Notes: a model not told the origin generated them from the sequence alone. DNA of 64,000 nucleotides from HOT-345 sp963531535 (GCA_963531535.1 CAUSGX010000001.1:62001-126000), one strand, 5' to 3'. Positions 30,227-42,221 are shown, counted from the stretch's first letter. Translations and numbers: made by a program.

Positions 30227-31885
30227 ATGGCAATTGCAGAAGATAGCACAAATCCACTTTTAGAGGAATCTCTGGCATCACAGCTCGAAAAAGCCGCAAA
30301 AAATTCACCGCAAGAGATCCCAGTTCCAACTGATGCAGGAGTAAAGCAAGCTCAAGCCTGAGAAGCTATTCCAACAGTGCCAGCTCCTCAGTCTAAACCT
30401 CAGCAATCTCTTCAAGATCAACTTGCTACTGACAAAGCTCCAGAACTCAAAAGTGAGGAGAAACTAGTAGAAAAAAAAGCTGATCCTGAAGATGATAGCA
30501 ATATGCACATTGCTGCAGCTGGAGTGAGCACAACTCTTGACCTGCTAAATGATAATATCGCAGGACTTGGAGCCCATGGAGTTCACCCGACAAAAATTGT
30601 GTCTTACAATCAAAAATTTTTGCTTTTGCTCGTAGGATCAATTATATTGGGACTCTTGGGATTTGCTTCATTCGCATTTTGGCAGTATTTAGGAGAAAAA
30701 TCTCAAGCAGATATTTCTCATCTTTCAACCATCACAGAAAAAACATCCCAAAACTATGACGAATACTGACAAACACTCGGACTTTTTGATCTCCAAAAAT
30801 ACGAAAATCTAAACGTTGATGAATGAGCAAAAGAAAAAATCACTAAAATCATCAAAGACCTCTCTCTAAATTACGTCCAGAAAAGAGATATTCTTCAATC
30901 CGTTGCCAACAAGATTGGAACAAGCATTCTTGATCTCAAGTGAAAGATCCAGCAAGATACCAATGCTCTCAATAAAGATTGATTTTTCCCAGAAGAACTT
31001 GTATGAATCCTCAAACAAGATAACGCGGTTGGATCAATCCAAAGAAGTCTTCTCTCACTTGAAGTAGTAAAATTCTCAAGTGCAATCAAGGTTTTCTCTC
31101 TAATGGATACCTTCCTCTCATCAATGGTAAGTGACTTCGGATACCAACAATCAGAAATCAAAAAAATCCTGAATGAACTTATTGAAAGAGGTGAAAACGA
31201 TATTCAGAATTATCTTAACTATTGTTATAATAATCCATACGAACCAGTGCAATGTAACATTATCTGAGACTTTGATAAGTATTATCAACTCAGAGAAAAA
31301 TCAACTGGAGAAAAGCCGTTTAATACTAGTTTTTTCAAGAAACTTATGGAACATATTGATAAAAAACTAGAATACAGCAATGTACCAAGCTTCTCAATCA
31401 CCTTCAATAGCTTTGATGGAAAGAGTAACAGCATCGCATTTACTGTTGAGGTAAATACCTTGAAAGAAGATGAATATGTACTCCTCAAACAAGGTATCAA
31501 GAGTCCACACATCTTCATCGTTTCAGAGCTCATCCAACTCCTCAAGCAAAGTACCTTCATCGTCGGAAAAGCGATTGATGCAAAGGATATCAGAGTAACT
31601 TCAAAACCTATCACAATCTGAGGTTCAAAATATATGGTAAACAATTCAGTCAAAACATTCACTCTTCCAATCCAAAAAAATACTGAAAGAGAAATCTTTG
31701 ACTACGTAGATAAGTATCAATCAAATCTTATGCCTACAGCAGAAAGAGAAAACCAATTACCAACAAATAATACGCCTCTATCAGAACAAGCAAACTCGGA
31801 GGAAACAAATAAAAATGAAATTTGAGGATTCCTAACAGATCCTGAAGCAGAATCAGGAGACAATGTTACTCTAGAAAATCAATAA
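30227..31885 (+). CDS. Large single-pass membrane protein of unknown function
   Basis: A 552-residue protein. Residues 1-125 are polar and rich in Pro/Gln/Ala and would be cytoplasmic. One membrane helix sits at about 128-150 (LLLLVGSIILGLLGFASFAF). The exported remainder is helical with cysteines at NYCYNN and VQCNII and an unstructured acidic tail. Not recognised. The next gene (31927) has the same plan, a short N-terminus, one helix and a large outer part, and starts 41 bases later, so they may form one complex. TGA occurs nine or so times. Confidence 0.7.
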
Positions 31886-31926
31886 TAATCTAAAACAAAA
31901 ATCAGCTTTATATCTACATATTTACA

Positions 31927-33480
31927 ATGGAATTCAATATTTGAAGCACAAAATGAGCATTTGACATGAAAGCTATAATCGAATGGGCAAAAAACCTCTG
32001 GCTCAATCTAAGCGGTAAAAAAAAGTGAAAAAACTGAGAAATACTCGCCTTTTGAGTGAAGAAAGAAAGCTATCTTATTATGCTTGGAATCTTCGGAGTA
32101 CTTTTACTGACGACGCTAATCTTTATCGGATTAGCATTTTATAGAAACCACGCACTCAATCAAAGACTCACTCAACTCGAACAACTCAAAAACTATCAGC
32201 TCAATACCTTCAAAAATGATGAGCTTATGGCTGATCTTAAAGATGAACTTCCAACCAACTTCAATGAAATGCTCGAGCTCTACACTACTACAAAAACTAC
32301 AAAAGAGAGAGTTGAAGCTGAACTCAACTTCAAAAAAAGTGTATATTCAGACTTTTTGAGAAACTTTCTCCTTCCATCACTCAATATTTGGAAGGATCCA
32401 TATACTCAACAAATTGACCTCAGTATTCTTGGTAAAAAATATCTCCAAAAAAATCCATACCAAGATATCTCTCTCCTTTCTCAATGGAGTAGCATCATTA
32501 GAGAAAGTGGTAAGGACATCGGAACCAATGAAGTCGTAAATATGCAAATCTGAGAGATCAAAGAAGGGGGAAATTGATTTTTCAATATCCCAATCTCCAT
32601 CTCATTCAAATCAAATTCAAAAAGAGCCTTTCTCCTACTTGTAGACAAGCTCTCACTCACATCAAACATCAACAATATCGGACTTTTAAATGATTTCACC
32701 TACCATCTCTTTGACACTATTAGAGAAGAAAAGGCGGAAGAAATTAAAAATCTGATTCAAACCTATGGCGCAAAAAAAAGCGATGCTATGGATGAAAAAA
32801 CATTCAAAAATCAGATTATTGCACATTATCTCTACAACTTTCTAGAGAGCAAATCTGATGAAGTAAACCTCCTCATAGATAATGCGCTCGTAGACAAAGT
32901 CATCAAACAAAGTATCGTCTGTGGAGAAAAAGAATCTTCAGCTACATGTTACTTTAGATTTAGAGATAAATATAGAACTATTCCAGGACTGGCCTACTCT
33001 ATTTGAGTTGAATCAACAGCAGATAAAGCTACTCTCCTCAAAGATTTTTACGCTTCAATACCACCATTGATTGCAATTCAGTCTTTTACCTTTGATAAAG
33101 CAAAGGCACAAGGATTCTCACTCGCCGATGATGGTGAATACCTAGGAAATGTAAGCTTCAACATCTATGGAAGAGGAATCTCTACTGAAGAATCTACAGA
33201 AATCTCAACACTACTCAAGGAAGCATGCTTTGGTAGCGGAAGTTCTACAGACCTAACAGTACAAGGTGCTCTAGATAAGGTAAATGAAAAGATGAAAATC
33301 ATCGGAGCAAGTACTGATAGTTCAGATGGTAAGGTTGCACTTCTTTCAAATCTTCTAGAACTTAAAGACTCGCTTACATCTCAAGCCGAAGAATTTGACA
33401 AGCTCTCTCCTTATAACCAAATGATCAAAAAATTTGAAATCTATAGAGAACTTAAAAACATGTCCCTCTGTACTCAATAA
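31927..33480 (+). CDS. Large single-pass membrane protein of unknown function (partner of 30227-31885)
   Basis: A 517-residue protein. The first 45 codons are unusually rich in TGA (six), encoding a glycine/lysine-rich cytoplasmic start (MEFNIGSTKGAFD, KKKGKNGEILAFGVKK). A membrane helix follows at about 51-73 and then a long exported part. Two cysteine pairs are visible (SIVCGEKESSATCYF; EACFGSGSS with NMSLCTQ at the end). The layout recalls PilN/PilO-type pilus alignment proteins, but I see no sequence motif to support that. A terminator follows. Confidence 0.7.
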
Positions 33481-33493
33481 CCAATCAAAATAC

Positions 33494-33521
33494 AAAAAAT
33501 CCCTTACATAAGGGATTTTTT
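33494..33521. terminator. Terminator after the membrane-protein pair
   Basis: AAAAAATCCCTT and AAGGGATTTTTT form a near-perfect stem with a 4-nt loop, 14 bases after the stop. It can serve both strands. Confidence 0.85.
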
Positions 33522-33547
33522 GATACCAAAAAAGAAAAATCAGATTT

Positions 33548-34003
33548 TTATTCCCGTTCTCCCAAATCTTGATCATCATCAGAGATTTCCTTATTTTCAC
33601 AATCAGGACAACGCTTTACAAAAGGCTCCTGCATTTTAATCGCATGATATACCAACTCTCAAAGATCAATAATTCCATTCCTCTGATCAATCAAAAGCAC
33701 CTCTTCCTCAGGCTCATCTTCATCAACAGATAAGACATATTTTGCGCTATAATCCTGAACATTCACAGCTCTCTGATATTCCCTTCCACAAGTATCACAG
33801 CTCTCAGTAATCTCACACTCAAGCTCCTCAATCACAGCAAAAATAGCATCTTTTCACAAAGATTGAAGCCTGATTTTGGCTGAGATTCCCTCTTCTGAGA
33901 GCCCTGCTATCATATCCAAATCCTGATTTTCAATTACTATTTCATCAGTAACATTAGTCTGGAGCATATCAGCAATTTTCAACTGCCATCCTGTATGGTT
34001 CAT
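33548..34003 (-). CDS. YceD/DUF177 family protein
   Basis: A 151-residue acidic protein. ELECEITESCDTCGREYQ with the CxxC pair and YVLSVDEDEPEEEVLLID then GIIDLGELVYHAIKMQEPF are DUF177 segments; KRCPDCENKE near the end gives a second CxxC. In other bacteria YceD affects 23S rRNA or plant plastid rRNA accumulation and usually stands before rpmF; no rpmF follows here. TGA appears twice (SLGKD, DLGEL). Confidence 0.8.
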
Positions 34004-34118
34004 TCTCTTTTCTACACGAGTAAAATGCGAGCAAAACTATAGCCGAATTCCCCTTCATTTCAAGAGAAAAGAGAGAAAAATCAGATTTTTTCTCCCTTAT
34101 ACACATGATATCATCTTA

Positions 34119-35450
34119 TTACTGTTCACTCCAAAATTTTCGCATCAACTGTTCTGCTCAACTTGGCCACATATGATTTCCCTCAGAATATTTGCAAAAC
34201 ACTACAGGAGAAGTAGGAAGACAGCTTGTATACTTTACACACTCCATCCCATAACTATTTTCATAGACTATCGTATCAGCTCAACACTGATTTTGCTTAA
34301 GATATTGATTACGAATTTGCTCTCCTCAGGCAAAAGAGGCAAGATTATCACTAGGATTATGAAAAATAATCGCAGGAGTTGGAGCTAAACAGGTAGGGAA
34401 ACGCATTGGGCTTCCCGCCACAATCCCAACTCAGCGAATACTCTCAGCCCTAGCACATCCAAGCATACTCGTAAACCAACCTCCCAGTGAATGTCCAACC
34501 ACATATACCTCTCCTGGATCAATACAATACTGCTCTGAAACCAGTTTTTTTATCTCATCAAAAAGCTGATAATCTCTAAGATTTGAAACTTTATCTCACG
34601 GATCTCTTCGGTTTCTCTGAGGTCCTTCTTCCGGTAATCCTGCTGGATAGACAGTAATCACATTCCCATCAGACGCCCCCTCTATCCCATAATATCCAAG
34701 GCTCGCATTATCACTCGTGCGACCATGAAAAGCAAATACAAGCTTTGCGGGTTTTGATGAGGAATAACTTCTCCCCACACTAGTGATAAAATGCCTCTCT
34801 ACTCCATTAACCATAACAGCAGAAGGAGGAGTTCAAGGCTGAGATTTTCCACAGCCAAGAGATTCCACATTTCTAGTATAACTCCAGCTACCAGAAAGTC
34901 CCTCCAAAAGCTTGATCGCTAAATGCGCCATCATTTCACGAGTCAGCTTCTGCTCTGGATAATAAGCATATTGAGAGAAGATTCAGTTCTGATGGACAAA
35001 ATCCAAATACCTCGCATACCAAAAATCTGACTTCACATCTCTGGTCTGCACCTTAAATCCCTCGATCGCCATCTTCAGTCCCTCGACAAAAGTAACTGTC
35101 TGATTAGGCTTAAAGGTTCAATCATCATATCACTTTACAATTCCCATCGCCTTTGCAGAACACACAGCATCAGCATACCGCTCCTCCTTTGGAACATCAG
35201 AGAAACAACTCTCTTGCGCAGTTAAAAGCTCAACATTCGCCGCTAAGAGAATAATCTTTAGTAACTCAGCACGAGTAATAGCCTGCTGAGGCTTAAAAGT
35301 CCCATCTGGATACCCCTTTACAATATTACGATTCGCCAACTGAGCAATTGCACTCGCATAGGGACTCTAATCACTAACAGAAAACTGCGCAAAAGAAAAT
35401 GAAAAAGTAAACCCAAAGACTAAAAATAAAACAAAAATCAGATTTTTCAT
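34119..35450 (-). pseudogene. SLH-domain / PHB-depolymerase-type esterase, interrupted by an in-frame TAG
   Basis: The frame from ATG 35450 encodes a signal peptide (MKNLIFVLFLVFGFTFSFSF), then FSVSD, then TAG at 35367-35369. The same frame continues as SPYASAIAQLANRNIVKGYP-DGTFKP, a normal S-layer homology repeat. A second SLH repeat (ADAVCSAKAMGIVKGYDDGT) and a third partial one follow. Then comes an alpha/beta-hydrolase of the PHB-depolymerase/feruloyl-esterase type with KLVFAFHGR, VYVVGHSLGGWFT (Ser nucleophile) and NHMWPSW (His). TAG is a stop elsewhere in this genome, so the product is either lost or made from an internal start without export. The downstream part looks fully conserved, so the break is recent, or a sequencing or strain variant. 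Confidence 0.75.
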
Positions 35451-35510
35451 CTTTTTTTTAGATTGAGATAAAAGAGAAAGAATCATATTTAGAAGATAAA
35501 TATATGATTT

Positions 35511-36248
35511 CTAAAACATTCTTCAAGGGAATCCAAATAAGTTCCACACAACACCAAAACCTAATCATTGGCTACTCCAGTGCCAAAGCGGACTCTGAAC
35601 AATCATATAACGCTGATACCAAGAGGGATTTCTCGAAGATACCGAAGATGCTCGATCCACTTTAGGAGCAAAGGAAGCCCGTATCTTATCTAAAGGTTGA
35701 TAATCCCATGCAGGGCCGGGAACAATGTTGTTGTCGTCCGTCCAAGCAAGAATTTTCCACTCTCCTTTAGGATCCTTTTTGATACTAAATGAATAGTTCA
35801 TACCTCCAGCCTGTAAGTTAGGTTGATCAGGATTTCCCTTAGGAAGCTTGTATTGGAGAACTACATCGTCTAATACCCATCTATCCTTTTCAAATACAAT
35901 CTTACTATACTCTGCAAGTTCAAAATGTCCAGAATAAGATAGAAGCTTATCTCTTCCTTTCCTGAGATAGACAGCACGATCTATTCTCTGCTTAAGGTTT
36001 GGGTCAGGATTGACCAGATACTGATCCCACTGGGGAACAGAATCTCTGCCTAAAGCATAATTATACTGAGCCTCTACAAATGCATCAATAAGTGGCAAAG
36101 TTTCCTTTACCACTTCCTGAGCCCTGTACCTAGCCATTGGCTTAGATGGAGCTTGAATAGTTCGCTCATCTGAGGCACTACATCCAACGAAATAGGATAC
36201 TACCATAACGAGTGCTAGTACTACTAGCGAACGCACTTTTTTCATCAT
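35511..36248 (-). CDS. Lipoprotein, tandem paralogue A
   Basis: A 245-residue protein. Lipobox signal peptide SLVVLALVMVVSYFVGCSAS gives a lipidated Cys at about residue 23. The mature part has a TIM44-like or NTF2-like look (helix, then strands with HFELAEYSKIVFEKDRWVLD and GEWKILAWTDDN). It ends with an aromatic/glycine-rich tail (SPLWHWSSQGLGFGVVWN) read through a TGA at 35565-35567. It is about 70% identical to the next gene upstream. Function unknown. MM start; either Met could be used. Confidence 0.8.
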
Positions 36249-36371
36249 GATACAAAATATATTAGAGATAAGAACTATTACAATCAGTAAACTCGCATTT
36301 TATGCAGATTTTCCCTATCTTTTTATAAGGAAATAAAATTACCCAATATCTTCAAGAGAAGAATAAGATTT

Positions 36372-37100
36372 CTAAAATATTCTTCAAGGAAATCCAAACA
36401 AGTTCCACTCAACACCAAAACCTAATCGTTGGTTATTCCAGTGCCAAAGTGGACTCTCAATGATAAGATAACGATCATATCAAGAGGGATTTCTCGAAGA
36501 TACCGAGGATGATCGATCAACTCTAGGAGCATTTCCGTCTATCTCTGGATAATCCCACGCAGAAGAATAAGGCAAAATATTTACATCATCCCTCCAACTG
36601 AGAATTTTCCATTCTCCTTGAGCATTTTTTTTGACACTAAACTGATAATTCATTCCTCCCTGTGTCATTATCGGATCTTTAGGATCCCCTTGAGGAAGTT
36701 CAAACCAGAGAAGGACATTATCTAATACCCATCTATCCTTTTCAAATGAAATCTTACTGTATTCAGTAGTTTTAAAATGTCCAGAATAGGAGAGCATTTC
36801 AGCGACACCTTTCCTGTTATAGACGGCACGGTCTATTCTCTGCTTAAGGTTTGGCTCGGGATTGACCAGATACTGATCCCACTGAGGAACAGAATCTTTG
36901 CCCAAGGCATAATTATACTGAGCATCTACAAATGCTTGGATAATTGGCAAAGTTTCCTTTACCACATCCTGAGCCTTGTACTCAGCCATTGGCTTAGATG
37001 GAGCTTGAATAGTTTGCTCATCTGAGGCACTACATCCAACGAAATAGGATGCTACCATAACAAGTACTAGAACAATTAGTGAACAAATTTTCTTCATCAT
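36372..37100 (-). CDS. Lipoprotein, tandem paralogue B
   Basis: A 242-residue protein with the same plan as paralogue A: lipobox at residues 17-24 (VASYFVGC), a conserved core (QWDQYLVNPEPNLKQRIDRA, FEKDRWVLDNVLLWFELP) and the tail SPLWHWNNQRLGFGVEWN. At one aligned position A has Trp (TGG, 35629-35631) and B has TGA read as Gly (36480-36482). A 123-base spacer separates the two genes, and the sequences around their starts are also alike, so the duplication includes the leader. Confidence 0.8.
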
Positions 37101-37305
37101 ACAACATATATTAGAAATAAGAACTATTACAATCAGTAAACTCCCATTTTATTCAGATTTTTCCTATTTTTTCTATCAACTTACTAAGAAATGGTATAAA
37201 ACCATACCAACAAATCAAGAGAAAATCTGATTCAATCAATAATATATTTGATTTTTTGCTTACAATATCTATATATAATCTATATTTTACACAACAACTC
37301 TTCTG

Positions 37306-37929
37306 ATGAGAAAAAAAGCTTTTACCCTCATAGAAATTCTGATCGTCATCGTGATTTTCTGAGTTGGAATCCTAGCGATTCTCTCGATCATGGCTAATAG
37401 CGTCAAAAACTTTGATACCATCAATATGCAGACAAGAGCTACACTTTTAGCAAAAGAAGGAATCGATCTCGCATTTCACCATAGAGATAGTAACCTCGAA
37501 CAAGGTTATCCTCGGGACTACTACACACGGACCGGAAATAACGACTGAGGAAATGAAGAATTTCTCTGAACAGGCTGAAATACCACCTTCAAAATCGGAC
37601 TTTCAGTCGATAAAAATAAAAATCCCTATTACCTCCTAGAAAAAATAACAATCTGAAAATACACAGCGGATACTTTTGATGAGTATTTCAAAACTTTTGC
37701 TCTTGAACTCACAAAACTTAAACCCCAAGAAAATATTACGCTCTATACCTATAAAGCAACAACCGAGACTCCAAACAAAGGCTATGCTAGACGAATTGAA
37801 TTTGTCCCCCTCAAGATTGAAAACTTAAAGCTTCTAAAAGTCACTTCCCATGTGATTTATAAAAGATGAAGTTTCACAGGAGAAGTTGTCCTAGAAAGCT
37901 TCCTCTGACCTAGAGATTCAGAAAGATAA
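37306..37929 (+). CDS. Type IV prepilin-like protein 1
   Basis: A 207-residue protein with a class III signal: MRKKAFTLIEILIVIVIFGV, with cleavage expected before Phe (after KKA rather than the usual Gly) and Glu at mature position 5. The exported part is beta-rich. TGA is used eight times, e.g. in FGVG and NNDGGNEEFLG. First of three genes in tandem (gaps 37 and -20), so a pilin or pseudopilin operon. The following gene has the same N-terminus. Confidence 0.82.
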
Positions 37930-37966
37930 AAATCTGATTTCCATTTTCTTTACTCCTCATATTCCT

Positions 37967-38698
37967 ATGAAAAATAAAGCATTTACTCTCGTTGAAATTC
38001 TGATTGTAGTCTGACTTTTCTGACTTCTTTCTGGGATTATTCTCCAAACCTATACCACTATCTCTAGAATTTCCTATCGTATCCAGCAGGAAAAAGAAAT
38101 CGCAAAAGAAGCCCTTGTTTTGACCCAGGTCTTAGAAAACCTCGCTCAGACGACGACAATTAACGACTCAAAATATAGATATTCGGATCTACAATCATCA
38201 GGGGGAATGGTCTCTGAACTCCACCTCAAAGATGAGAAAAATCAAGGAATAAGCATAAACACTACCGGAACTTGTTTCCAAGCCTCTGAGCTCCGAGAAC
38301 AAAAACAACTTGAACTTCTCCCAGTAGAAAAAGAAGGAACTCTCAAAAACATCAGAAATTCCAATTGCAAACTCATACTTAAAAAAAACAAAGAGGAAAT
38401 CACACTTCTAGACAGCAAAAAATTCAACATTAGCCAGGCCCAGTTTAAAATTATCCCTTTCATCTCTAACCAAGACCTACAGAAAATATATGAAATCGAA
38501 AAACAAGATTCTAATATAAAAGAACTTCCACCAGCAGGGAAACCAGGTTTTTGGCTCTTTATTACACTCACGAGCAAACACTACACACCGAGCCAACGAA
38601 GCAATAATGTCGTATTACCACTCCAAACATTTGTTTCACTCCAGTGAACAACTCCTAGTATTTATTCTCCAGTAAAAAATGAGAAACCAACTGACTAA
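37967..38698 (+). CDS. Type IV prepilin-like protein 2
   Basis: A 243-residue protein starting MKNKAFTLVEILIVVGLFGL, a prepilin N-terminus with Ala before Phe at the cleavage site, as in the upstream gene, and Glu5. The mature part has two cysteines (GTCFQ, NSNCKL) likely to form a pilin disulfide. TGA gives VVGLFGL. The gene overlaps the next start by 20 bases, which suggests coupled translation. Confidence 0.82.
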
Positions 38699-39458
38699 TC
38701 CAAGAGGTAATATCATCCTCCTCGCACTTTTTGTTCTCTTTGCAAGCTCCTTGATTGGACTTTTGATCAGTATGATGATGAGAGGTTTTTTGAGATATAG
38801 TGAAGATATCGCCAGCTACCAAAAAGCCTCATATCTCGCAAAAGCTGGAGCTGAAGTATGATTTCTCCTTACCAACACTACAAAAGCAAACTTTAACTAT
38901 ACTCTAGGAGAAGAAGATAAAAAGAATATTCTAAACAACTTTACCTGTAAGAGAGAAAAAGAAGAAAACTGAATTTGTCCAGATTTTAACCTCAATCTCA
39001 AGATTACCTGACTCTGAGATTCGCTGAACAACTGCTCTAATGATAAGATCACACTCAGCTGAGGACAATCAATCATTATCCCAGCATTTTATGCAAACAA
39101 GGTATGATTATGATGAAATCAAATGGGACAAGTAAAAATTTCAACCATCGCCATCGAATGAGACAGTAATAGCCTAAAAAAGACAATCGCAACCTATGAT
39201 CAAAACAACACTCTCACACTAGAAGAATGGAAGAACGAGACAACCTCGAATACCAATAGCTATTTCATTCTCTCAAACACCTGACAAGCCGCAGTACAAA
39301 TCTGCCCATCTTGAGAAAATATCCCACAAGAAAATATCAAAATCCTCTCAACTGCAACCTTCAGAGATAAAACCATCTGAAAAGAATATCTCTCAACACA
39401 AAAATTGCCAGACTTCCTCAAGTCTGACAACTATCTAAAAACAGAACAAAATAACTAA
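38679..39458 (+). CDS. PilX-like minor pilus protein
   Basis: A 259-residue protein starting MRNQLTNPRGNIILLALFVL, an N-terminal hydrophobic helix preceded by PRGN, as in PilX/GspK-like minor pilins (RGxxL type), followed by a helical stalk (DIASYQKASYLAKAGAEV) and a beta-rich domain with cysteines (NNFTCKRE, ENGICPDF, NNCSND, VQICPSG). TGA occurs more than a dozen times. It ends by sharing four bases with the stop of convergent gatB. Confidence 0.7.
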
Positions 39459-40897
39459 GCCGACAACAATCTTGTCATAATCTCCTGAATCTGCTTTGGA
39501 TTGGCCTTTCATTGCGTTTGTTTCATCACCTGCCCAACAAAAAATCCAATCACAGTAACCTTTCCACCTTTATACTGCTCAACAATCTGAGGGTTTGCAT
39601 CTAAAACACCCTTCGCGACTTCAATAATCTCATCTTCACTAACAGCCGGTGCATCAAATCATTTCTCCTTGATAATTTCTTGCAAATCACCTCACTGATT
39701 GAGCAACTCATCCATCAAAATCTTCAACTGATTCTCTATCAATTTACCTTCTTCTGCAAGCTTAAAAAAGCTGATTAATTGCTCCTTATCAATTTTTAAA
39801 TCAGAAATCGCAACCGCATTCGCAGTCATATAGGCACTGATCGGACCTGCAATCCACTTCGCTACAAGCTTTGGTCAAAAGCCCATTTTCACCAAGTCAT
39901 AGAAAAAATCTAATACTTCCTTATCATTGATCAAAACATTGATAAACTCCTTATGAAAACCAAAATCAGATTTCATTTCTTTAATTTTTTCATAAGGAAG
40001 CAAGATATCACTAGCATTCACCTCATCCAAGAGCTCATTTTTTAGCTGAAGCTCTGGCAAATCAGGCTCTGGGAAATATCTATAATCAAGTGCATCTTCC
40101 TTGCTCCTCATCGTAAAGGACATACCTTTCAGATCATCTCGTCTTCTTGTCTCCTGATTGATTGGCTCATTTGTTTCTCGGCACGCAAGCTGTCTTTTTA
40201 CCTCAGTTTCAATCGCTCTTTTGATCGCAGAAAACGAATTAATATTTTTGAGCTCAACTCTCGTTCCAAATGGTGCATCAAGTGAAGGTCTAATCGAAAC
40301 ATTTACATCAACTCTCATCTGACCTTTCTCCATATCAGCATCAGAAATCTGATTATATTTTGCGATCCTCTGAATCTCCTTTGCAAAAGCAACAGCCTCA
40401 TCAGCGCTCTGAAAATCTGGTCCTGTCACAATTTCTATTAACGGCGTTCCTGCACGGTTAAAATCTAACAACATTTTACCATTATAATGCAATACTTTAG
40501 CAGTATCACACTCCAGATGTGCATCAGTAATCGTTACGGTTCTCTCCTCATCAAAGGTCTCAGAAAAGAAAGAAAGCTGACCGTTAACATTGATCGGACG
40601 ATAAAACTGCGTAATCTGGTATCCCATCGGCAAATCTGGATAAAAGTACGACTTTCTATCAAATGATGAAGGATTTTGAACCACACATTTGAGCGCTTTC
40701 CCTAAAAGAAGCCCCTTTTTTACAACTTCTTCACTGAGTTGCGGCAAAGCACCAGGTTGCCCTGTACATACTGGACATACTGTTGTATTTGGATGATTAT
40801 CATCCAGATTTTGCTCATTTTTACAGGGACAAAAAATCTTGGTCGCTGTCGCTAGTTTCAAATGAATCTCCAGCCCAACCGTAATCACATACTCCAT
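39455..40897 (-). CDS. gatB: Aspartyl/glutamyl-tRNA amidotransferase subunit B
   Basis: A 480-residue subunit of GatCAB, which converts Glu-tRNA(Gln) and Asp-tRNA(Asn) to their amides. Landmarks: VGLEIHLKL near the start, FCPC-type zinc cysteines (FCPCKNE, VCPVCTGQPG), FDRKSYFYPDLPMGYQI, DFNRAGTPLIEIVTG, SIRPSLDAPFGTRVELKNIN and DALDYRYFPEPDLP, then the helical tail and YqeY-like C-terminus. TGA first appears late (MGFGPK, QGGD). Two Gln tRNAs lie at 1713-1947. gatA and gatC are not in the window. ATG was chosen over GTG 3 bases upstream. Confidence 0.96.
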
Positions 40898-41081
40898 CAC
40901 CTCATTTCAAAAGAATAAAAACTCTGATTATCTATAGCGATTTTTATCCCTAAAACAAACGTTTTTTTATATTCAGTTTTTTCTTTTATTGCATTTTTCT
41001 CAAGAAACCTCAATTAAACATACAAGGGAACGAGTGAATAGAAACGAATAATATACATATAATATAAAGGCATACTACCTT

Positions 41082-42059
41082 TTATCTGCTAAAAGTTCAG
41101 CTATTTCAATGCCCTATAGTAGCTGAAAAATCAGCATAAAACTTCTCATAGGTTCAGTGAGGATTCTGCACAACACGGGACAAGATACTAGAAGCATGAT
41201 TTATAAGATCCTTGATCCTTTCCATGGTACAATCATCCCTCATAAAAATGTGCAAAAGATCTCTAAGATACGATTGAAAGAGCTGATCTGCAGCAGGAAC
41301 CAATTGACTATTTCTTTCCCTATTAGGATCCATTCCATACTGTCTAGCTAAAAGATTATAAAGCTGAATCTTCATATGAGTAAACTCTTTAGCATAAAGG
41401 ATTGAATCATTATATTCAGTAGATTGTCATTGAATAGGTGAGGTTCCCGTTGCCTCCCAAACTCTTCTTCAGTTCTCCCCTTTCTTATGAACATAATCAG
41501 CAGAAACAACACGAGCAAAAAACTCAGTTTTAAATCTAGCATTAACATCTCCATTATACTGATTAATTGCATTACTAATGATCTCGATCGCTGGAAGACC
41601 AGATGAATCTTGATCAATTTTATTAAGAAGATAATCACACTGAAACACCAAATGAGAAGCTTCATGATAAACAACATCAAGAAGACTTTGCTTATCTGTG
41701 AACGCTTGGGGATCAAAAGAAATAACCGGATCAAACTTAAAATTACCAGAATTAGAAAGTTTAATACCACAACTTCACTCAGCCTTATGAAAAGGCTGAC
41801 TAATGTATTGTCTTCCAATCCTAAAAATATTCTCAATACTCTGAGCATGATACAAAATTACACGTATAGACTCAGGATTTCTCACCCCCATCACACGAAT
41901 ATTTGCTTCAACCGAATCAAGGTAGACCTGTTTAAGCTCATCAATTGTAACCTGAGGGCTGTTTCTCACACCCGAAGGTCAAAGAGCGATTGAGCTAAAT
42001 GGAATATTCTGCACCTCTGATATTGTATTCTTAGATTCCCTAGAATGATTAATATTCAT
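41082..42059 (-). CDS. Putative zinc-metalloprotease-like protein (HExxH)
   Basis: A 325-residue protein with no signal peptide. It carries LLDVVYHEASHLVFQCDYLLN, an HExxH motif in a helix as in gluzincins, and a downstream acidic helix (NGDVNARFKTEFFARVVSAD) with a possible third-ligand Glu. The N-terminus is polar; the C-terminal third is helical. No family could be named. TGA occurs seven times, including two near the end. If active it is a cytosolic peptidase; the motif alone could be chance, but its helical and hydrophobic setting is right. Confidence 0.6.
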
Positions 42060-42221
42060 TATTCTAATAACTAAAATATAAATCCGCATAAAATATATTA
42101 TACACATTTATGAAGAAATGTCAAATATAAAAAACTACAAAATAATAATCCATCACTCAACATTTGCAAAAAATCAAAAAAAAATTACAATTATCCTCGT
42201 TTATTTCATACAAATAAAAAA

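Noticed and set aside
34119..35450. TAG also recoded (amber suppression)
   Set aside because: Only one in-frame TAG was met inside an otherwise intact gene, while many genes end in TAG at the expected place. A local mutation or error is simpler.
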